Below are positions 21,179-31,600 of a stretch of DNA of 44,983 nt, piece by piece. Source of the DNA: a virus; the IMG/VR virus record IMGVR_UViG_3300043395_000903, positions 1 through 44,983 of that record; one strand, 5' to 3'. The notes below the pieces were generated by a model. It was not told where the DNA came from. It did no database searches and saw only the letters and a list, made by a program, of their open reading frames with translations. The first letter of the stretch is position 1; each line of letters opens with the position of its first letter. Position numbers and translations under genes: made by a program.

Positions 21179-23212
21179 GTGCCGCTCCAAAAATTGCAAT
21201 TCCGCCCCGGTGTAAACCGCGAAGGCACCACGCTCGCCAACGAAGGTGGCTGGTTTGAATCCGACAAGGTGCGGTTTCGCTCGGGCTATCCTGAGAAGAT
21301 TGGCGGCTGGGTCAAGGATGCTGGCTCGCAATACGCAACATCACCTACCAACACTTTTGCCGCAAGCGGTACATCCACTGCGGTTGCACCGGCCACGGGG
21401 TCTTTTTGGGGTACATGCCGTGCCCTGTATAACTGGCTGAACCTCGCAGGCTTCAATCTCTTGGGGGTTGGCACCAACCTGAAATACTACATTCAGGATT
21501 CAACGGGTGGCAACTTCTACGACATTACGCCCGTGCGCTACAGCCCGACGATAGCCTCTAACGCGTTTACTACGACCAATGGCTCCACCACGGTAACTTG
21601 TAATGTCACCGCTCATGGAGCGCAGGCAGGGGATTTTGTGACCATCTCAGGCGTGGCTTCTGCGGTCAACGGTATCCCGGCTTCTGCTTTAAACAAAGAG
21701 TTTCGGGTGGTGTCTGTTCCGTCGTCCAACACATTCACAATCACTGTGGCGTCTGGCGCCACATCGGCTGGCACCACTGGAGCGGGAACCTTTGCCTTTC
21801 AAATTGTGACGGGTAGTGACGTTTACACGACCGCCGCTGGGTGGGGTGCTGGTGGCTGGGGTGGTGTAACCACGGGTTTTGCCAGCACTGGCTGGGGTTT
21901 GTCTGCCGCCACCGGTGTGGGTGTAAACCTGCGTCTGTGGAGCCAGAGCGCCTTTGGTGAGAACCTGATCTTCAACGCCCGTGGCGGCGCACTGAACTTC
22001 TGGGCGGTTAACCCGTCGCCCACCCTATACGACCGAGGCCAAGTGATTGTGGCTGGCGGCTCCATCACGCAAAAGAACTATGCCACCGGTTCGGGCACAA
22101 CCACGGTATCTATCGACTCCACCTGCCCGTCGATGGTCAATTACGTGTTGGTGTCTGATGCCTCGCGTTTCACAATCGCGTTTGGCTGTAACGACCCCAC
22201 TGGTGTATATGCCAGCACTGTTCTCGACCCGATGCTGGTGCGATGGGCAGATCAAGAATCCTACAGCACATGGACTCCGGCCATCACCAATCAGGCAGGC
22301 TCATACCGACTGAGCCAAGGCTCTGAGATCATCACGGCCTTGCAGACCCGCCAAGAGATTTTGATCTGGACGGACACGTCCATTTACTCCATGCAGTTTG
22401 TCGGTGCGCCTTATGTCTGGTCGTTCCAGATCATGGGTGCCAACCTCTCCATCATCGGTCCCAACGCCGCAGTCACGGTGAACAACATCACTTACTGGAT
22501 GGGCACGGACAAGTTCTACATGTACTCTGGCCGGGTGGAGACTCTGCCCTGTTCCGTGCGCCAGTACATCTACGACGACATCAACCTCCAGCAAGGCTTC
22601 CAAGTGTTTGGCGGTTCCAACGAGGGTTACAACGAAATCTGGTGGTACTACTGCTCGGCCAACTCGACCACCATTGACAAGTATGTGATCTACAACCATC
22701 TGGAGCGCACTTGGGCTTATGGCTCTTTGGCTCGCACGGCATGGCTGGACAGCCCCTTGCGGGACACCCCGATGGGCACGACGTATGGGAATGTGGTGGT
22801 TTATCACGAACAGGGGAATGACGATGGCACGACAAATCCTGCGACTCCTATTTACGCTTATGTACGTTCATCCGACTTTGATATTGGTGACGGCCATAAC
22901 TTTGGTCTGGTTTGGCGGATCATTCCCGATGTGACCTTTGATGGCTCAACGGTGAACCAGCCTGTGGTGAACTTCACGGTCTACCCGCGCCAGAACCCCG
23001 GCACGAACTACGGCTCGACCGACACGCCGACTGTGACGAGTGCCCAAAATTACTCAGCGGTACGCACATACAACGTCCAGCAGTTCACCGAGTATGCGTA
23101 TGTCCGCATCCGAGGCCGTCAGATGGCGTTCCAGATCAGTTCGACAGACCTTGGGGTGTCGTGGCAGTTGGGTTCTCCACGCCTCGATGTGCGTGCAGAT
23201 GGTCGTAGGTAA
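21179..23212 (+). CDS. Large tail / stabilisation protein
   Basis: A 677-residue protein starting at GTG 21179 with GAAGGAGAT upstream. The N-terminus (LQKLQFRPGVNREGTTLANE, then FRSGYPEKIGGW) and the later parts (ARGGALNFWAVN, SDASRFTIAFGCNDPTGVYA, EILIWTDTSIYSMQFVGAPY, QIMGANLSIIGPNAAVTVNN) match the beta-propeller-like phage stabilisation proteins that close the podovirus neck, similar to the P22 gp10 class. At about 120-205 a Thr/Ser/Gly-rich module (FTTTNGSTTVTCNVTAHGAQ) is inserted. It would seal the DNA and bear the tail spikes. A GTG start is less usual here than ATG. Confidence 0.75.
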   Translation: MPLQKLQFRPGVNREGTTLANEGGWFESDKVRFRSGYPEKIGGWVKDAGSQYATSPTNTFAASGTSTAVAPATGSFWGTCRALYNWLNLAGFNLLGVGTNLKYYIQDSTGGNFYDITPVRYSPTIASNAFTTTNGSTTVTCNVTAHGAQAGDFVTISGVASAVNGIPASALNKEFRVVSVPSSNTFTITVASGATSAGTTGAGTFAFQIVTGSDVYTTAAGWGAGGWGGVTTGFASTGWGLSAATGVGVNLRLWSQSAFGENLIFNARGGALNFWAVNPSPTLYDRGQVIVAGGSITQKNYATGSGTTTVSIDSTCPSMVNYVLVSDASRFTIAFGCNDPTGVYASTVLDPMLVRWADQESYSTWTPAITNQAGSYRLSQGSEIITALQTRQEILIWTDTSIYSMQFVGAPYVWSFQIMGANLSIIGPNAAVTVNNITYWMGTDKFYMYSGRVETLPCSVRQYIYDDINLQQGFQVFGGSNEGYNEIWWYYCSANSTTIDKYVIYNHLERTWAYGSLARTAWLDSPLRDTPMGTTYGNVVVYHEQGNDDGTTNPATPIYAYVRSSDFDIGDGHNFGLVWRIIPDVTFDGSTVNQPVVNFTVYPRQNPGTNYGSTDTPTVTSAQNYSAVRTYNVQQFTEYAYVRIRGRQMAFQISSTDLGVSWQLGSPRLDVRADGRR

Positions 23213-23220
23213 AAACCCTT

Positions 23221-23901
23221 ATGGCCACCAGTCGTTTCATCACCAACATCATTCCCCCGGTTGCACCGCGCCTGCCTGCGGCCACGGTGGAGTGGGATCA
23301 CCGCTTCATGGAGCAGTACAGCAACATCTTGCGTCTGTACTTCAACGGCATCGACACGACCTTTGGGGGCTTGCTGGGGTCACCGGCAAACGGTTCCGGT
23401 TTCCATCCGGGTGGGGCATACCTGAACTTCCCCTACGCCGCCATCCAGCGCACAACCGACGTATCTTTCACGATCAACACCCCCACGCAGATCACGTTTG
23501 ACACGACCGACTTCATCAACGACTGCGTGAACAGTGGCACGGACGGCATCAAAGTCAATGTGACCGGTATCTATAATTACCAATTTAGTGTTCAACTGAA
23601 AAACACAGACACTCAGATTCACTCGGCTTGGATTTGGCTCCGGATCAACAACGTGGACGTGGCGGGGACGGGCAGTAAGTTTGACGTGATCTCCAGCCAC
23701 GGCGGTATCCCCGGCTTTGTGATTGCCGCCGCCAATTTCTACGTCGAACTGAACCCCGGCGACACGGTTGAGATGTGGGCCGCAGTCAGCAACGTGAGCG
23801 TGACTTTTGACGCCACTGGAGCCAGCACATCCCCCTTCCCGATGCCGTCCATCCCCTCGGTGGTGGCCACACTTTCATTTGTTTCTTCTGTACCGACATG
23901 A
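23221..23901 (+). CDS. TNF/C1q-like beta-sandwich virion protein
   Basis: A 226-residue protein. The N-terminal 50 residues (VAPRLPAATVEWDHRFMEQY) are probably an attachment part. The C-terminal domain at 95-225 has the pattern of a trimeric TNF/C1q-like jelly roll: GIYNYQFSVQLKN, SAWIWLRINNVDVAGTG, AANFYVELNPGDTVEMWAAV. Phages use such domains as fibre tips or decoration knobs. It follows the stabilisation protein by eight bases. Sugar or receptor binding is possible but not shown. Confidence 0.68.
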   Translation: MATSRFITNIIPPVAPRLPAATVEWDHRFMEQYSNILRLYFNGIDTTFGGLLGSPANGSGFHPGGAYLNFPYAAIQRTTDVSFTINTPTQITFDTTDFINDCVNSGTDGIKVNVTGIYNYQFSVQLKNTDTQIHSAWIWLRINNVDVAGTGSKFDVISSHGGIPGFVIAAANFYVELNPGDTVEMWAAVSNVSVTFDATGASTSPFPMPSIPSVVATLSFVSSVPT

Positions 23902-23907
23902 TAAGAT
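23879..23907 (+). promoter_or_regulatory. Candidate extended -10 promoter before the internal virion genes
   Basis: TTGTTT (23879-23884) with 17 bases to TAAGAT (23902-23907), preceded by TG one base before the hexamer (TGATAAGAT), as in extended -10 promoters. It overlaps the stop of the previous gene and would start transcription near 23914, just before the ribosome site of 23932. Weak -35. Confidence 0.35.
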
Positions 23908-23931
23908 TTGACACATTTAAAGGAGAGCGCC

Positions 23932-25053
23932 ATGGCTGGTGGTGGAATTGGTGAAGCCGCGCTTATAAGTGCGGCAATTGGTGGGGCTACATCCGCCGCT
24001 ACCGGCGGTGATCCTTTGCGCGGTGCTGTGCTGGGTGGCATAACCGGCGGTTTGACCAGCGGTATTGGAGGTTTGATTGATCAAAATGCCGCCAATGCAC
24101 TGGCGGGAGCAGACGTCGGAGCATCCAGCATCATGGGCGGTGGTGTCACCCCCGTTGCATATACCCCATCGGCTGTTGATACTTCTATGGGTTTGCGTTT
24201 TGATACGTTGCCCGATGTAACTAACGCATCTAATTTTGGCCAAGCCGCCGCATCCTCACTTTATACGCCCCCAACGCCAACTACCAGCATGGGGCCGGGT
24301 CTAGCCACTGCGCCCCAACCATCGCCTTCTTTTGGCGATCAGGTAAGCAACTTTTTAAAGTCTGGCAGAGACGTAGGTATTGGCACTTTAGCACTGACCG
24401 GTGGTGGTGCAGGTTTGGCGGAGTCGATGCGTGCAGAGCGTGATCGTTATGGCATGCCCCCTGCTGAAAAATACGAAGGTCCCCTGAGTAAGTTTAGTTA
24501 CGACCCTCGCACCTACACCCCGTACACCTATCGCCCGTATGCAGAGGGTGGCTTGGCCGCGCTGGCCGCCGGTGGTGGTCCCGTTGAGATGATGTCAAAC
24601 GCCAACGCTGTTGGTGCAAACACTGGCTTTCCGATGGCTAACATTGCGAGAGGAGCGTATGCGACACCCTACCAGCAACCTATCTCACAGAACGTCTTGT
24701 CCGGTTCCCAAGACACCCGAGTCGACCCCTACACAGGACAAGAGCGACTGGCTGGGGGCGGTCTGTCTGATCTTGGTGCTTATTCTGATGGCGGTCGCCT
24801 TCTTCGTGGTCCCGGCGATGGTGTCTCAGATTCTATTCCAGCCATGATTGGCAACAAACAACCGGCACGTTTGGCTGATGGTGAGTTTGTGGTGCCTGCT
24901 CGCATCGTCTCTGAAATTGGCAACGGCTCAACCGACGCCGGTGCTCGTGAACTCTACAAGATGATGGATCGCGTTCAGTCTGCTCGTGGCAAAACCACTG
25001 GCAAAGGACGTGTGGCCAAAGACACCCGAGCAACCAAGTATCTGCCCGCATGA
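23932..25053 (+). CDS. Internal virion-type structural protein
   Basis: A 373-residue protein; ATG 23932 has AAAGGAGA at good distance, and a TTG eight codons upstream is less likely. The N-terminal 60 residues are Gly/Ala-rich and hydrophobic (AALISAAIGGATSAATGGDP), like membrane-active N-termini of ejection proteins. A Tyr/Pro-rich middle follows (YDPRTYTPYTYRPYAEGG). The C-terminal domain GDGVSDSIPAMIGNKQPARL, DGEFVVPARIVSEIGNGSTD, AGARELYKMMDRV is a recurring phage structural block. It carries the YAEGG form of the shared Gly-Gly motif. It is likely packaged in the head and ejected with DNA. Confidence 0.65.
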   Translation: MAGGGIGEAALISAAIGGATSAATGGDPLRGAVLGGITGGLTSGIGGLIDQNAANALAGADVGASSIMGGGVTPVAYTPSAVDTSMGLRFDTLPDVTNASNFGQAAASSLYTPPTPTTSMGPGLATAPQPSPSFGDQVSNFLKSGRDVGIGTLALTGGGAGLAESMRAERDRYGMPPAEKYEGPLSKFSYDPRTYTPYTYRPYAEGGLAALAAGGGPVEMMSNANAVGANTGFPMANIARGAYATPYQQPISQNVLSGSQDTRVDPYTGQERLAGGGLSDLGAYSDGGRLLRGPGDGVSDSIPAMIGNKQPARLADGEFVVPARIVSEIGNGSTDAGARELYKMMDRVQSARGKTTGKGRVAKDTRATKYLPA

Positions 25054-25460
25054 GCGTCCTTGTTCAACCTGTTGCCCAGCAGTTTGTTGCCCAGTTGTGG
25101 CCGCAGGTTGAGCCGTTCATCGCCAAAGCCGAGAAACACGGCGGTGGTGACTACAACATGGACCAGATCAAGATGTACCTGCACATGGGGATGTGGTGGT
25201 TGGTGGTGGTCACAAAGGGTGAAGAACTTGTGGGTGCGGTGACTGGCACGTTCATAAGTTACCCCAACGATCGGGTGGCGTTTATTACCACCACGGGTGG
25301 AGAAGAGTTGTGCAACGACGACGCGCTTGCCCAACTCAAACAGATTTTGAAGGCACAAGGCGCAACGAAAATCCAAGCGGCTTGCAGAGAGTCGATGGTT
25401 CGTTTGTTGCAAAAGATTGGTTTTAGCCCCCGCTACATGGTAGTGGAAACGGGCATTTAA
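25050..25460 (+). CDS. GNAT-like acetyltransferase-fold protein
   Basis: A 136-residue protein starting at an ATGA overlap. It shows a compact GNAT-like pattern: an N-terminal helix pair (LWPQVEPFIAKAEKHGGGDY, MDQIKMYLHMGMWWLVVV), central strands (ELVGAVTGTFISYPNDRVAF) and a C-terminal strand-helix (ATKIQAACRESMVRLLQKIG followed by FSPRYMVVE). The acetyl-CoA loop is not a clear Q/R-x-x-G-x-G/A, so enzymatic activity is doubtful. The same family lies among internal virion genes in aquatic phages as I recall it. It may be a virion component. Confidence 0.66.
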   Translation: MSVLVQPVAQQFVAQLWPQVEPFIAKAEKHGGGDYNMDQIKMYLHMGMWWLVVVTKGEELVGAVTGTFISYPNDRVAFITTTGGEELCNDDALAQLKQILKAQGATKIQAACRESMVRLLQKIGFSPRYMVVETGI

Positions 25461-25470
25461 GGAGAACGCC

Positions 25471-26943
25471 ATGGGTGGTGGTGGAAGCGGTGGGGGCGGA
25501 CCCACACAAACAAGGGTAGAAAATACCAACATCCCCGAATACGCAAAGCCGTATGTCGAGTCGATGCTGGGCGCAACTCAGCAACAGTTGTTCAATACCC
25601 AGCAAGGCCCCGGCGGTGAAACGCAAATCACTGGCATCAAGGGCTACACGCCGTTTGGTGCCGCAGGCGCTGGCATGGGACCCACTGAGCAGGCCGCCGC
25701 GCAAGCGGCTGTGGCAGGGTTTTCGCCTCTCCAACAGCAAGCCCAGCAAGGCATTGCCGGTCTGCAAATGCCCGGACAGTTTGGTGCGGCCACCGAAGCC
25801 GCCATGCTGGGTACACAAGCCGCACTCAACGCAGGCCAGTATCAGCCCGGGTATTTTGGCAACCAGTTCCGCGCCCCCGCCTCTTACCAGCCGGGCCAGT
25901 TCTCCATGGTTCAGGCGCAGGCCCCCGAGTTGACTCAGTATCAGATGGGCGGTCCTGAGCGTGTGGGCACCCAAGCCTTTACTGGTGAGAATGTGGGCCA
26001 GTACATGTCGCCGTACATGCAGGCGGTGGTGGACAAACAGCAACGCGAGGCCGTTCGTCAGGCCGGTATTGCTGGCACGCAACTCGCAGGTCAAGCCACG
26101 CAGTCTGGGGCTTTTGGTGGTTCCCGTTACGGTCTGATGGAGGCCGAGCGTCAACGCAATCTGGCCACTCAGTTGGGCGACATCCAAGCCACGGGTAGTC
26201 AAGCCGCGTTCCAAAACGCGCAACAACAGTTCAACGCACAGCAACAAGCCAATCTGCAAGCCGCCCTTGCCAACCAAGGTGCGGGGCTTACTGTAGGCCA
26301 GCAAAACTTGGGCGCTCTTTTGGGCATCCAACAACTGGGCGCGGGGCAAAACCTCCAAGCGCAACTGGCCAACCAGCAGGCACTGCAAGCCGCCCAACAG
26401 GCGGCCGAGCAGTCTCGCCAATACGGCTACGGTCAAGCCATGACAGCGGCACAGCAACGCGCTCAGTATGGGCTGGCGGGGCAACAAGCCGCCGAGCAGT
26501 CTCGTCAGTTTGGCGCAGGTCTGGGTCTGCAAGGCGCACAAACAGGTCTTCAAGGTGCCTCGCAGTTGGCCGGTATTGGGGCGCAACAACTGGGTGCCCA
26601 GCAAGGCATCCTTGGCTTGCAAGCGCAGACGGGGCAACAGCAACAACAGCAACAGCAAAACGTCATCAACCAGATGCTCCAGAACTATGCGACGACCCAG
26701 CAGTACCCGCAACAGCAGTTGGCGTTCATGAACGCCATGCTCCGTGGCCTGCCGTTGCAGACAACCACCACCCAAGCGTATCAAGCACCGCCCAGTGCCA
26801 TCTCGCAACTGACAGGTCTGGGGTTGGCTGGTGCGGGCGCATACGGGCTGATGAACCGCAAAAAAGGTGGCGCGATCAAAGAGCCAAAGAAAGAAGTTCC
26901 GGCTGGGCTGGCGGACTTGGCGCTCATGAAGATGGGAGTTTGA
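25471..26943 (+). CDS. Gln/Ala/Gly-rich internal virion protein
   Basis: A 490-residue protein starting GGGGSGGGGPTQTRVENTNI. It has the segment IPEYAKPYVESMLGATQQQ, then a long Gln/Ala/Gly-rich part with repeats such as AAEQSRQ (twice), AGIGAQQLGAQQ and a run of eight Gln at about residues 390-397. A probable helical bundle or coiled-coil rod results. The end is basic (NRKKGGAIKEPKK), with the KKGG motif. Such proteins form the inner core or ejection tube in podoviruses. The bases around the start are nearly the same as those of the gene at 23932. Confidence 0.65.
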   Translation: MGGGGSGGGGPTQTRVENTNIPEYAKPYVESMLGATQQQLFNTQQGPGGETQITGIKGYTPFGAAGAGMGPTEQAAAQAAVAGFSPLQQQAQQGIAGLQMPGQFGAATEAAMLGTQAALNAGQYQPGYFGNQFRAPASYQPGQFSMVQAQAPELTQYQMGGPERVGTQAFTGENVGQYMSPYMQAVVDKQQREAVRQAGIAGTQLAGQATQSGAFGGSRYGLMEAERQRNLATQLGDIQATGSQAAFQNAQQQFNAQQQANLQAALANQGAGLTVGQQNLGALLGIQQLGAGQNLQAQLANQQALQAAQQAAEQSRQYGYGQAMTAAQQRAQYGLAGQQAAEQSRQFGAGLGLQGAQTGLQGASQLAGIGAQQLGAQQGILGLQAQTGQQQQQQQQNVINQMLQNYATTQQYPQQQLAFMNAMLRGLPLQTTTTQAYQAPPSAISQLTGLGLAGAGAYGLMNRKKGGAIKEPKKEVPAGLADLALMKMGV

Positions 26944-26944
26944 G

Positions 26945-28636
26945 ATGATCAACGTCAATCAGATCACCGCTCAACTGGCTCGCATGCCTGATCAGGCACT
27001 GCAACGCTACGCTCAGATGAATAAGAGCGACCCGTACATTCTGTCACTGGCTTTGTCCGAGTCCAACCGCCGCAAAGAGATGCGTGCTGGCGCACAGATG
27101 AGCGCACCTGAGCAACCCAAAGTAGTAGACCAAGCCATTGCTGGCATGGGCGGACTGCCCACTTTGCCTGCCGACAACCTGCGCGGCATGGAGCAGACCA
27201 TGGCCGCTGGCGGCATCGTTGCGTTTGACGAGGGCGGTGAGGTGCCTAGGTATCAGTACGGCGGTTTGATGGCTGGTACGGAATACGGCATTCCCGGAAT
27301 GACGCAAAGCACGTTGTTGCAAGATGCGTTGGCAAAACTCAACGAGGGCCGCGAACTTTCTGGTCAGGAAAAAGCCCTGTTGTTTGCTTCAAAGCCGTTT
27401 ACCGCCGCCGCTGATGTGGCGTTGTCTCCTATTAACTTGTTGCGTCGAACTGTGCGCAACCCGCTTGACACCAGCCCTTTGCCGAGTATGACCCCGGTAT
27501 CAGATGCCCGCGCTCGTGCGCTAGGGTTGGATCAGGCGCAGGCCCCCACGCCGTCTGGGCAAAATACCCCTTCTGCGCCTGTTGATCTTGGTCCTGTGCC
27601 GGGCTCAAAAGATACCGATGTCATGGGCGGTATGCCCACCAGCGTTGCGCCGCGTCAAACTCCTCCCTCTGCCGCTCCCGGTGGGCCTCGTCCCCCTGCT
27701 GGCCCTGCCGCTGTTGCGCCGGGTGCCGCCCCTGCCGCTGGCATTCCCGGGCTGATCACGACTGCTGAAGGCATCCAGAAAGCCCTCTCTGACGCACAAA
27801 AAGGCGTCACTCCCGAGGTGCCTGAGAGCCTGCGCCGGGGCATCGAAGACACCCAAAAGACCGAACAAGCGGCTCTTAACCGCTACGTGCAGTCAATCCG
27901 TGACGAGCAAGCCGCCCGTCAACCGGCCATGAAAGACTTTGAGGAACGCCTTAAATTGCGCGAAGAGCGCCTTGGCCGTCAGGAACGTGACCTTGGGCCT
28001 TTGGCTATTTTGCAAGCCGGTATGGCCATTATGGGCGGCTCGTCTCCCTTTGCCGCTGTCAACATCGGTGCTGGAGCACAGGTCGGAATTGATCGTTACA
28101 CCAAAGGTGCCGAGAAACTCGAAGCCGCCCGGGACAAACTCGATGACGCGTTTGGCCGCATCGAGGAAATCCGCCGCAACGAGAGCCGCTTGGACGCCAA
28201 AGAGTTGCGCGAAGCCCTGCTCAAAGCCGAGCAACCGGCGATCGAAGCCAAGAAGACCATGTTCAATGCTTTGCATGAGGACTGGAAACTCAAGCGTGCT
28301 GACGCGTCCAAAGGCGTGGAACTGCTCATGCGTACCCAGATGGATTTGTACAAAGAAGCCGAGCAGACCAAGCGCGCGCAAATTGTTGCCACCGCCAACG
28401 ACCCCTTGGCGCTGTACAGGGCTCTGGGGCAGGGTGACGTTGAGAAGGGCTACCAGCGGTCAAAAGAACTGGCGGCGGCACCCAAGACAGACGCTGATAT
28501 TCGTGAAACATGGGCCAAGAGCGTGGTGCTTCGTAACCAGTACCCAAATGTGGAAGATTTCGTTAGAATAATGAAAGGCCAGCAAGGCGGAGACGCAGGC
28601 CAATTCAAAGTTTTGGGGTCTAGACCGGCCCCGTAA
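26945..28636 (+). CDS. Internal virion protein
   Basis: A 563-residue protein, ATG one base after the previous stop, GGAG six bases upstream. The N-terminal block (ITAQLARMPDQALQRYAQMN, SLALSESNRRKEMRAGAQMS) and the segment AAGGIVAFDEGGEVPRYQYG recur in internal virion proteins of aquatic podoviruses, as I recall. The middle is Pro/Ala-rich (APGGPRPPAGPAAVAPGAAP), probably a flexible linker. The C-terminal half (residues 300-510) is strongly helical, with LLKAEQPAIEAKKTMFNALH. It probably joins the giant protein encoded next in the ejected core. Confidence 0.65.
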   Translation: MINVNQITAQLARMPDQALQRYAQMNKSDPYILSLALSESNRRKEMRAGAQMSAPEQPKVVDQAIAGMGGLPTLPADNLRGMEQTMAAGGIVAFDEGGEVPRYQYGGLMAGTEYGIPGMTQSTLLQDALAKLNEGRELSGQEKALLFASKPFTAAADVALSPINLLRRTVRNPLDTSPLPSMTPVSDARARALGLDQAQAPTPSGQNTPSAPVDLGPVPGSKDTDVMGGMPTSVAPRQTPPSAAPGGPRPPAGPAAVAPGAAPAAGIPGLITTAEGIQKALSDAQKGVTPEVPESLRRGIEDTQKTEQAALNRYVQSIRDEQAARQPAMKDFEERLKLREERLGRQERDLGPLAILQAGMAIMGGSSPFAAVNIGAGAQVGIDRYTKGAEKLEAARDKLDDAFGRIEEIRRNESRLDAKELREALLKAEQPAIEAKKTMFNALHEDWKLKRADASKGVELLMRTQMDLYKEAEQTKRAQIVATANDPLALYRALGQGDVEKGYQRSKELAAAPKTDADIRETWAKSVVLRNQYPNVEDFVRIMKGQQGGDAGQFKVLGSRPAP

Positions 28637-28652
28637 AATCAGGAAAGCAGAA

Positions 28653-31600
28653 ATGCCCATTTACAGCGTACAAGGCCCGGACGGACGGATTTACGATGTG
28701 GAGGGGCCTGCTGGTGCCTCTGAAGCCGACATTATTTCTGCGGTAAAACGACAGATTGCCTCCACCCCCAAGCCCGCTGAACCCACGGTGGGCGGCCAAG
28801 TCAAGGAATTTTTCAAAGGTCTGGCCCCCGGAGCCATCGGATTGGTGGAGAGCGCCGCTACTGGTGCGTCTGCCCTGCTCCCCGAAGAGACTGAAAAGCG
28901 TGCTCGTGAGGGTATTGCTAGTTTGGCCAAAACGGCCAAGGCACCGTTTGCCGCCGCTCCCGGGTACGAAGAAACAATTGGACGCAAGTTTGGCGAAGCC
29001 GCCGGTTCAATTGTTCCGTTTCTTGGCCTTGGGCCTTTGGGCGTGGCAGGTCGCGTTGGCATGGCCGCGTTGGGCACCGGTGCTGGGGCGGGCGAAGCCC
29101 GTACACGGGCAGAACAAGAGGGCGCTACTGCTGAACAACGTGCAACCGCTACCGGCCTTGGCTCCGTGGTGGGTATCTCTGAGATGTTTGCGCCTATGCG
29201 CATACTGGGCCGTATTGATGAGCCGATCAAACAGGGCATCGCCGCCAGCCTCAAACGCGTTGCCCTTGCTGGTGGAGAAGAAGCCGCACAAGAAGCCGCC
29301 GCCCAAGCCGCTCAGAACCTAATTGCCAAGGGCATCTACAAGCCCGAACAGGCGATCATTGAGCAAGTGGGCGAGTCTGCCGCGTACGGCGGCGCTGTTG
29401 GTGCGTTGGCGCAGGGTCTGCTGGACATGGCGCTGGGTCGCCGTGCTCGGGGCACAGGCACGCAAGAAGAAATTGCCAAGGCCAGAGAAGAGGCAGAAGC
29501 CGCCCGTGCGGCTGAGGAAGCCCGCAAAGCCGACCCCGGTTACGCCCGTCAGTTTGTCACTGATTACGAAGCCCGCAAGGCAGAGTTCATCACCGCCAAG
29601 AACGCGCTGAAGAAGCCCGGCAAAGATGCCACCCCCGATGTCTGGGATGCCTACCGGGAACAGAAGAAGGCCGTGGATGACATCCGCGAGTCTTTGACCA
29701 AAGACGCCAAGGAATATAACAAGTTGCGCGGGGTGGTGGCCCCTGAACTTGAAGCAGAAAAAATACAGGCCGAGTTGGCGCGTTTGCGCAGTGAAGCCAA
29801 AGGGCAGACCATACTTCCCGGGTTTGAGTCTGAGACCGTCACGTCGCCTGCCGAACCGCAGGCCGATACTGAGTTTGTGGACTACGCCAAGCAAGTTCGA
29901 GACTTGAAGGCCCGCATGGAGGACTTGGCCTCGCAAGCCCAGCAAACCACCGATTTGGCGCAAAAACGAGAACTTAGCCGCCAGTACGGCATGGCGCAGA
30001 CCGCGCTGACTGAGGCAGAACCGCTGGCCGCACAACAGGTTGCCAAACAAAAGAAAGAAGCCGCAGACCCCACCAAGCGTCTTCAAACCTTGGCAGAACA
30101 GATGCGGCTGGCCGAAGAGAACGGGGACTTAGTTGCACAGGGAAAAATTGCCGACAAACTGGAAGCCTTGGGGGTTACCGACTTGTCTCAAATCCCAGCC
30201 AAGGGAACACCGCCTGTGCAGGGAGAGATTCCTCTGGAGCCGTTTAAGTCCAAGACAATGACCCGGGCCGAGGCGGCGGCGCAGTTTTACAAGCCCGGTG
30301 CCCCCGACATTGAGGCGCAAGAGTCTGCGTTACTGGAAGAGCAACGTCTGGCTGACGAACAAGCCCGTGCCGATGCTTTGCGCGAGATCAAAATTGCGCC
30401 TGAAGCCGTGGCTTTGCAACGGATTGCCCAGCGCCCGGCGGGGCTGACCAACATCACGGCTGGGCTGAACGCCCCTGACACCACACCCAGAGGTTCCACA
30501 GCCATGGCCGTGATGAACCAGCGTCTGCGCCTAGAGTCGGGGTTGAGCGCGGCAAGGGAGAAACTGGCCAAAGCGCAGGATTTATATAAAGCCGACCCCA
30601 CACCGTTTGCCGAGAAACGCCTTGAAGCCGCAACTGCGGAATTGGAAGCCGCTCAAAACGCTTACGACGCCTCGCGCCAAGAGATGCTCCAACAGGAGTT
30701 GATTCCAACCGCAGAAGAAACTACGCCGCCCACAGCCCCGGTAGTACGCAAAGCCCCCAGCGAAGGGTTCAAACTGCGCCCCAGCCAAGGCGCACCCGTT
30801 CGTCCGTCTTCTTACCAAGACCTGTCCACTCGACTGGCCAGTGCGTTGGCGCGTGACGACATTGATCAACGTACTTACGACTTCTTGCGTCGCGCTGAAA
30901 ATGTTTTGCCGTCAATCGACGCTCGCATCGAGACTGCCCGTACGGAACCGGCACAGTTTGGTGAAGGGCCTCTGGCAAAGAAGGGGGCGGCAAAAGACAT
31001 TGCCAGCACCGAAGGGTTCTTGACCCTCCTTGACAAGCAACTTGATCTGATTGAACGCGGTCAAGAGGGCGTGATTACTGGTCGACGTTATCTCGATGAA
31101 GAAGGTGGCCGAGCCAGAGGTTCTGCCGCTGAAGTTGCCGAAGCCAGCAAAGCGTCTGGCCGCGATATTAGCAAGTACCGCACCATGGAGCAAGCGTCGT
31201 TTGCCGCCGCTGAAAGCAAAAAACGCGCTCGCAACATTCCTCCCATGCCCGGTGAGACCGAACGTGTTAACGTCCCCGGCGCGCCTGTGAGTCGTCGTCT
31301 AGAGGCTACACGCGGTACCACCCTGCGCATGCCCGCCAAACCCTTGTCTTTGGCTAGGGAGATGGAGCCGTTGTTGCGTTTGCAAGAACAACTGGCTGGC
31401 CCTGACTTAGCAGAAACTAAACAGGCGGAACTGTTCCCGTCCGAAGCGCGTGGTGTTGTTCGTGCAACAGCCGCTAATTTTGCCAAGTTTTTACAGAGCA
31501 AGGAAGTCCAAGCCCTGCGGGGCATGTTGCCCAAGAGTTTGGCGGATGTGGAACGCCAGCGCAAAGCGTTGCCTGATCTGAAAGCCCGTGTTGCCCAGTT

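Noticed and set aside
25423-26958. Long minus-strand open frame (511 codons) opposite the Gln-rich virion gene
   Set aside because: It mirrors the CAG/CAA-rich plus-strand gene, giving Leu-rich nonsense. It has no ribosome site and opposes all neighbours.
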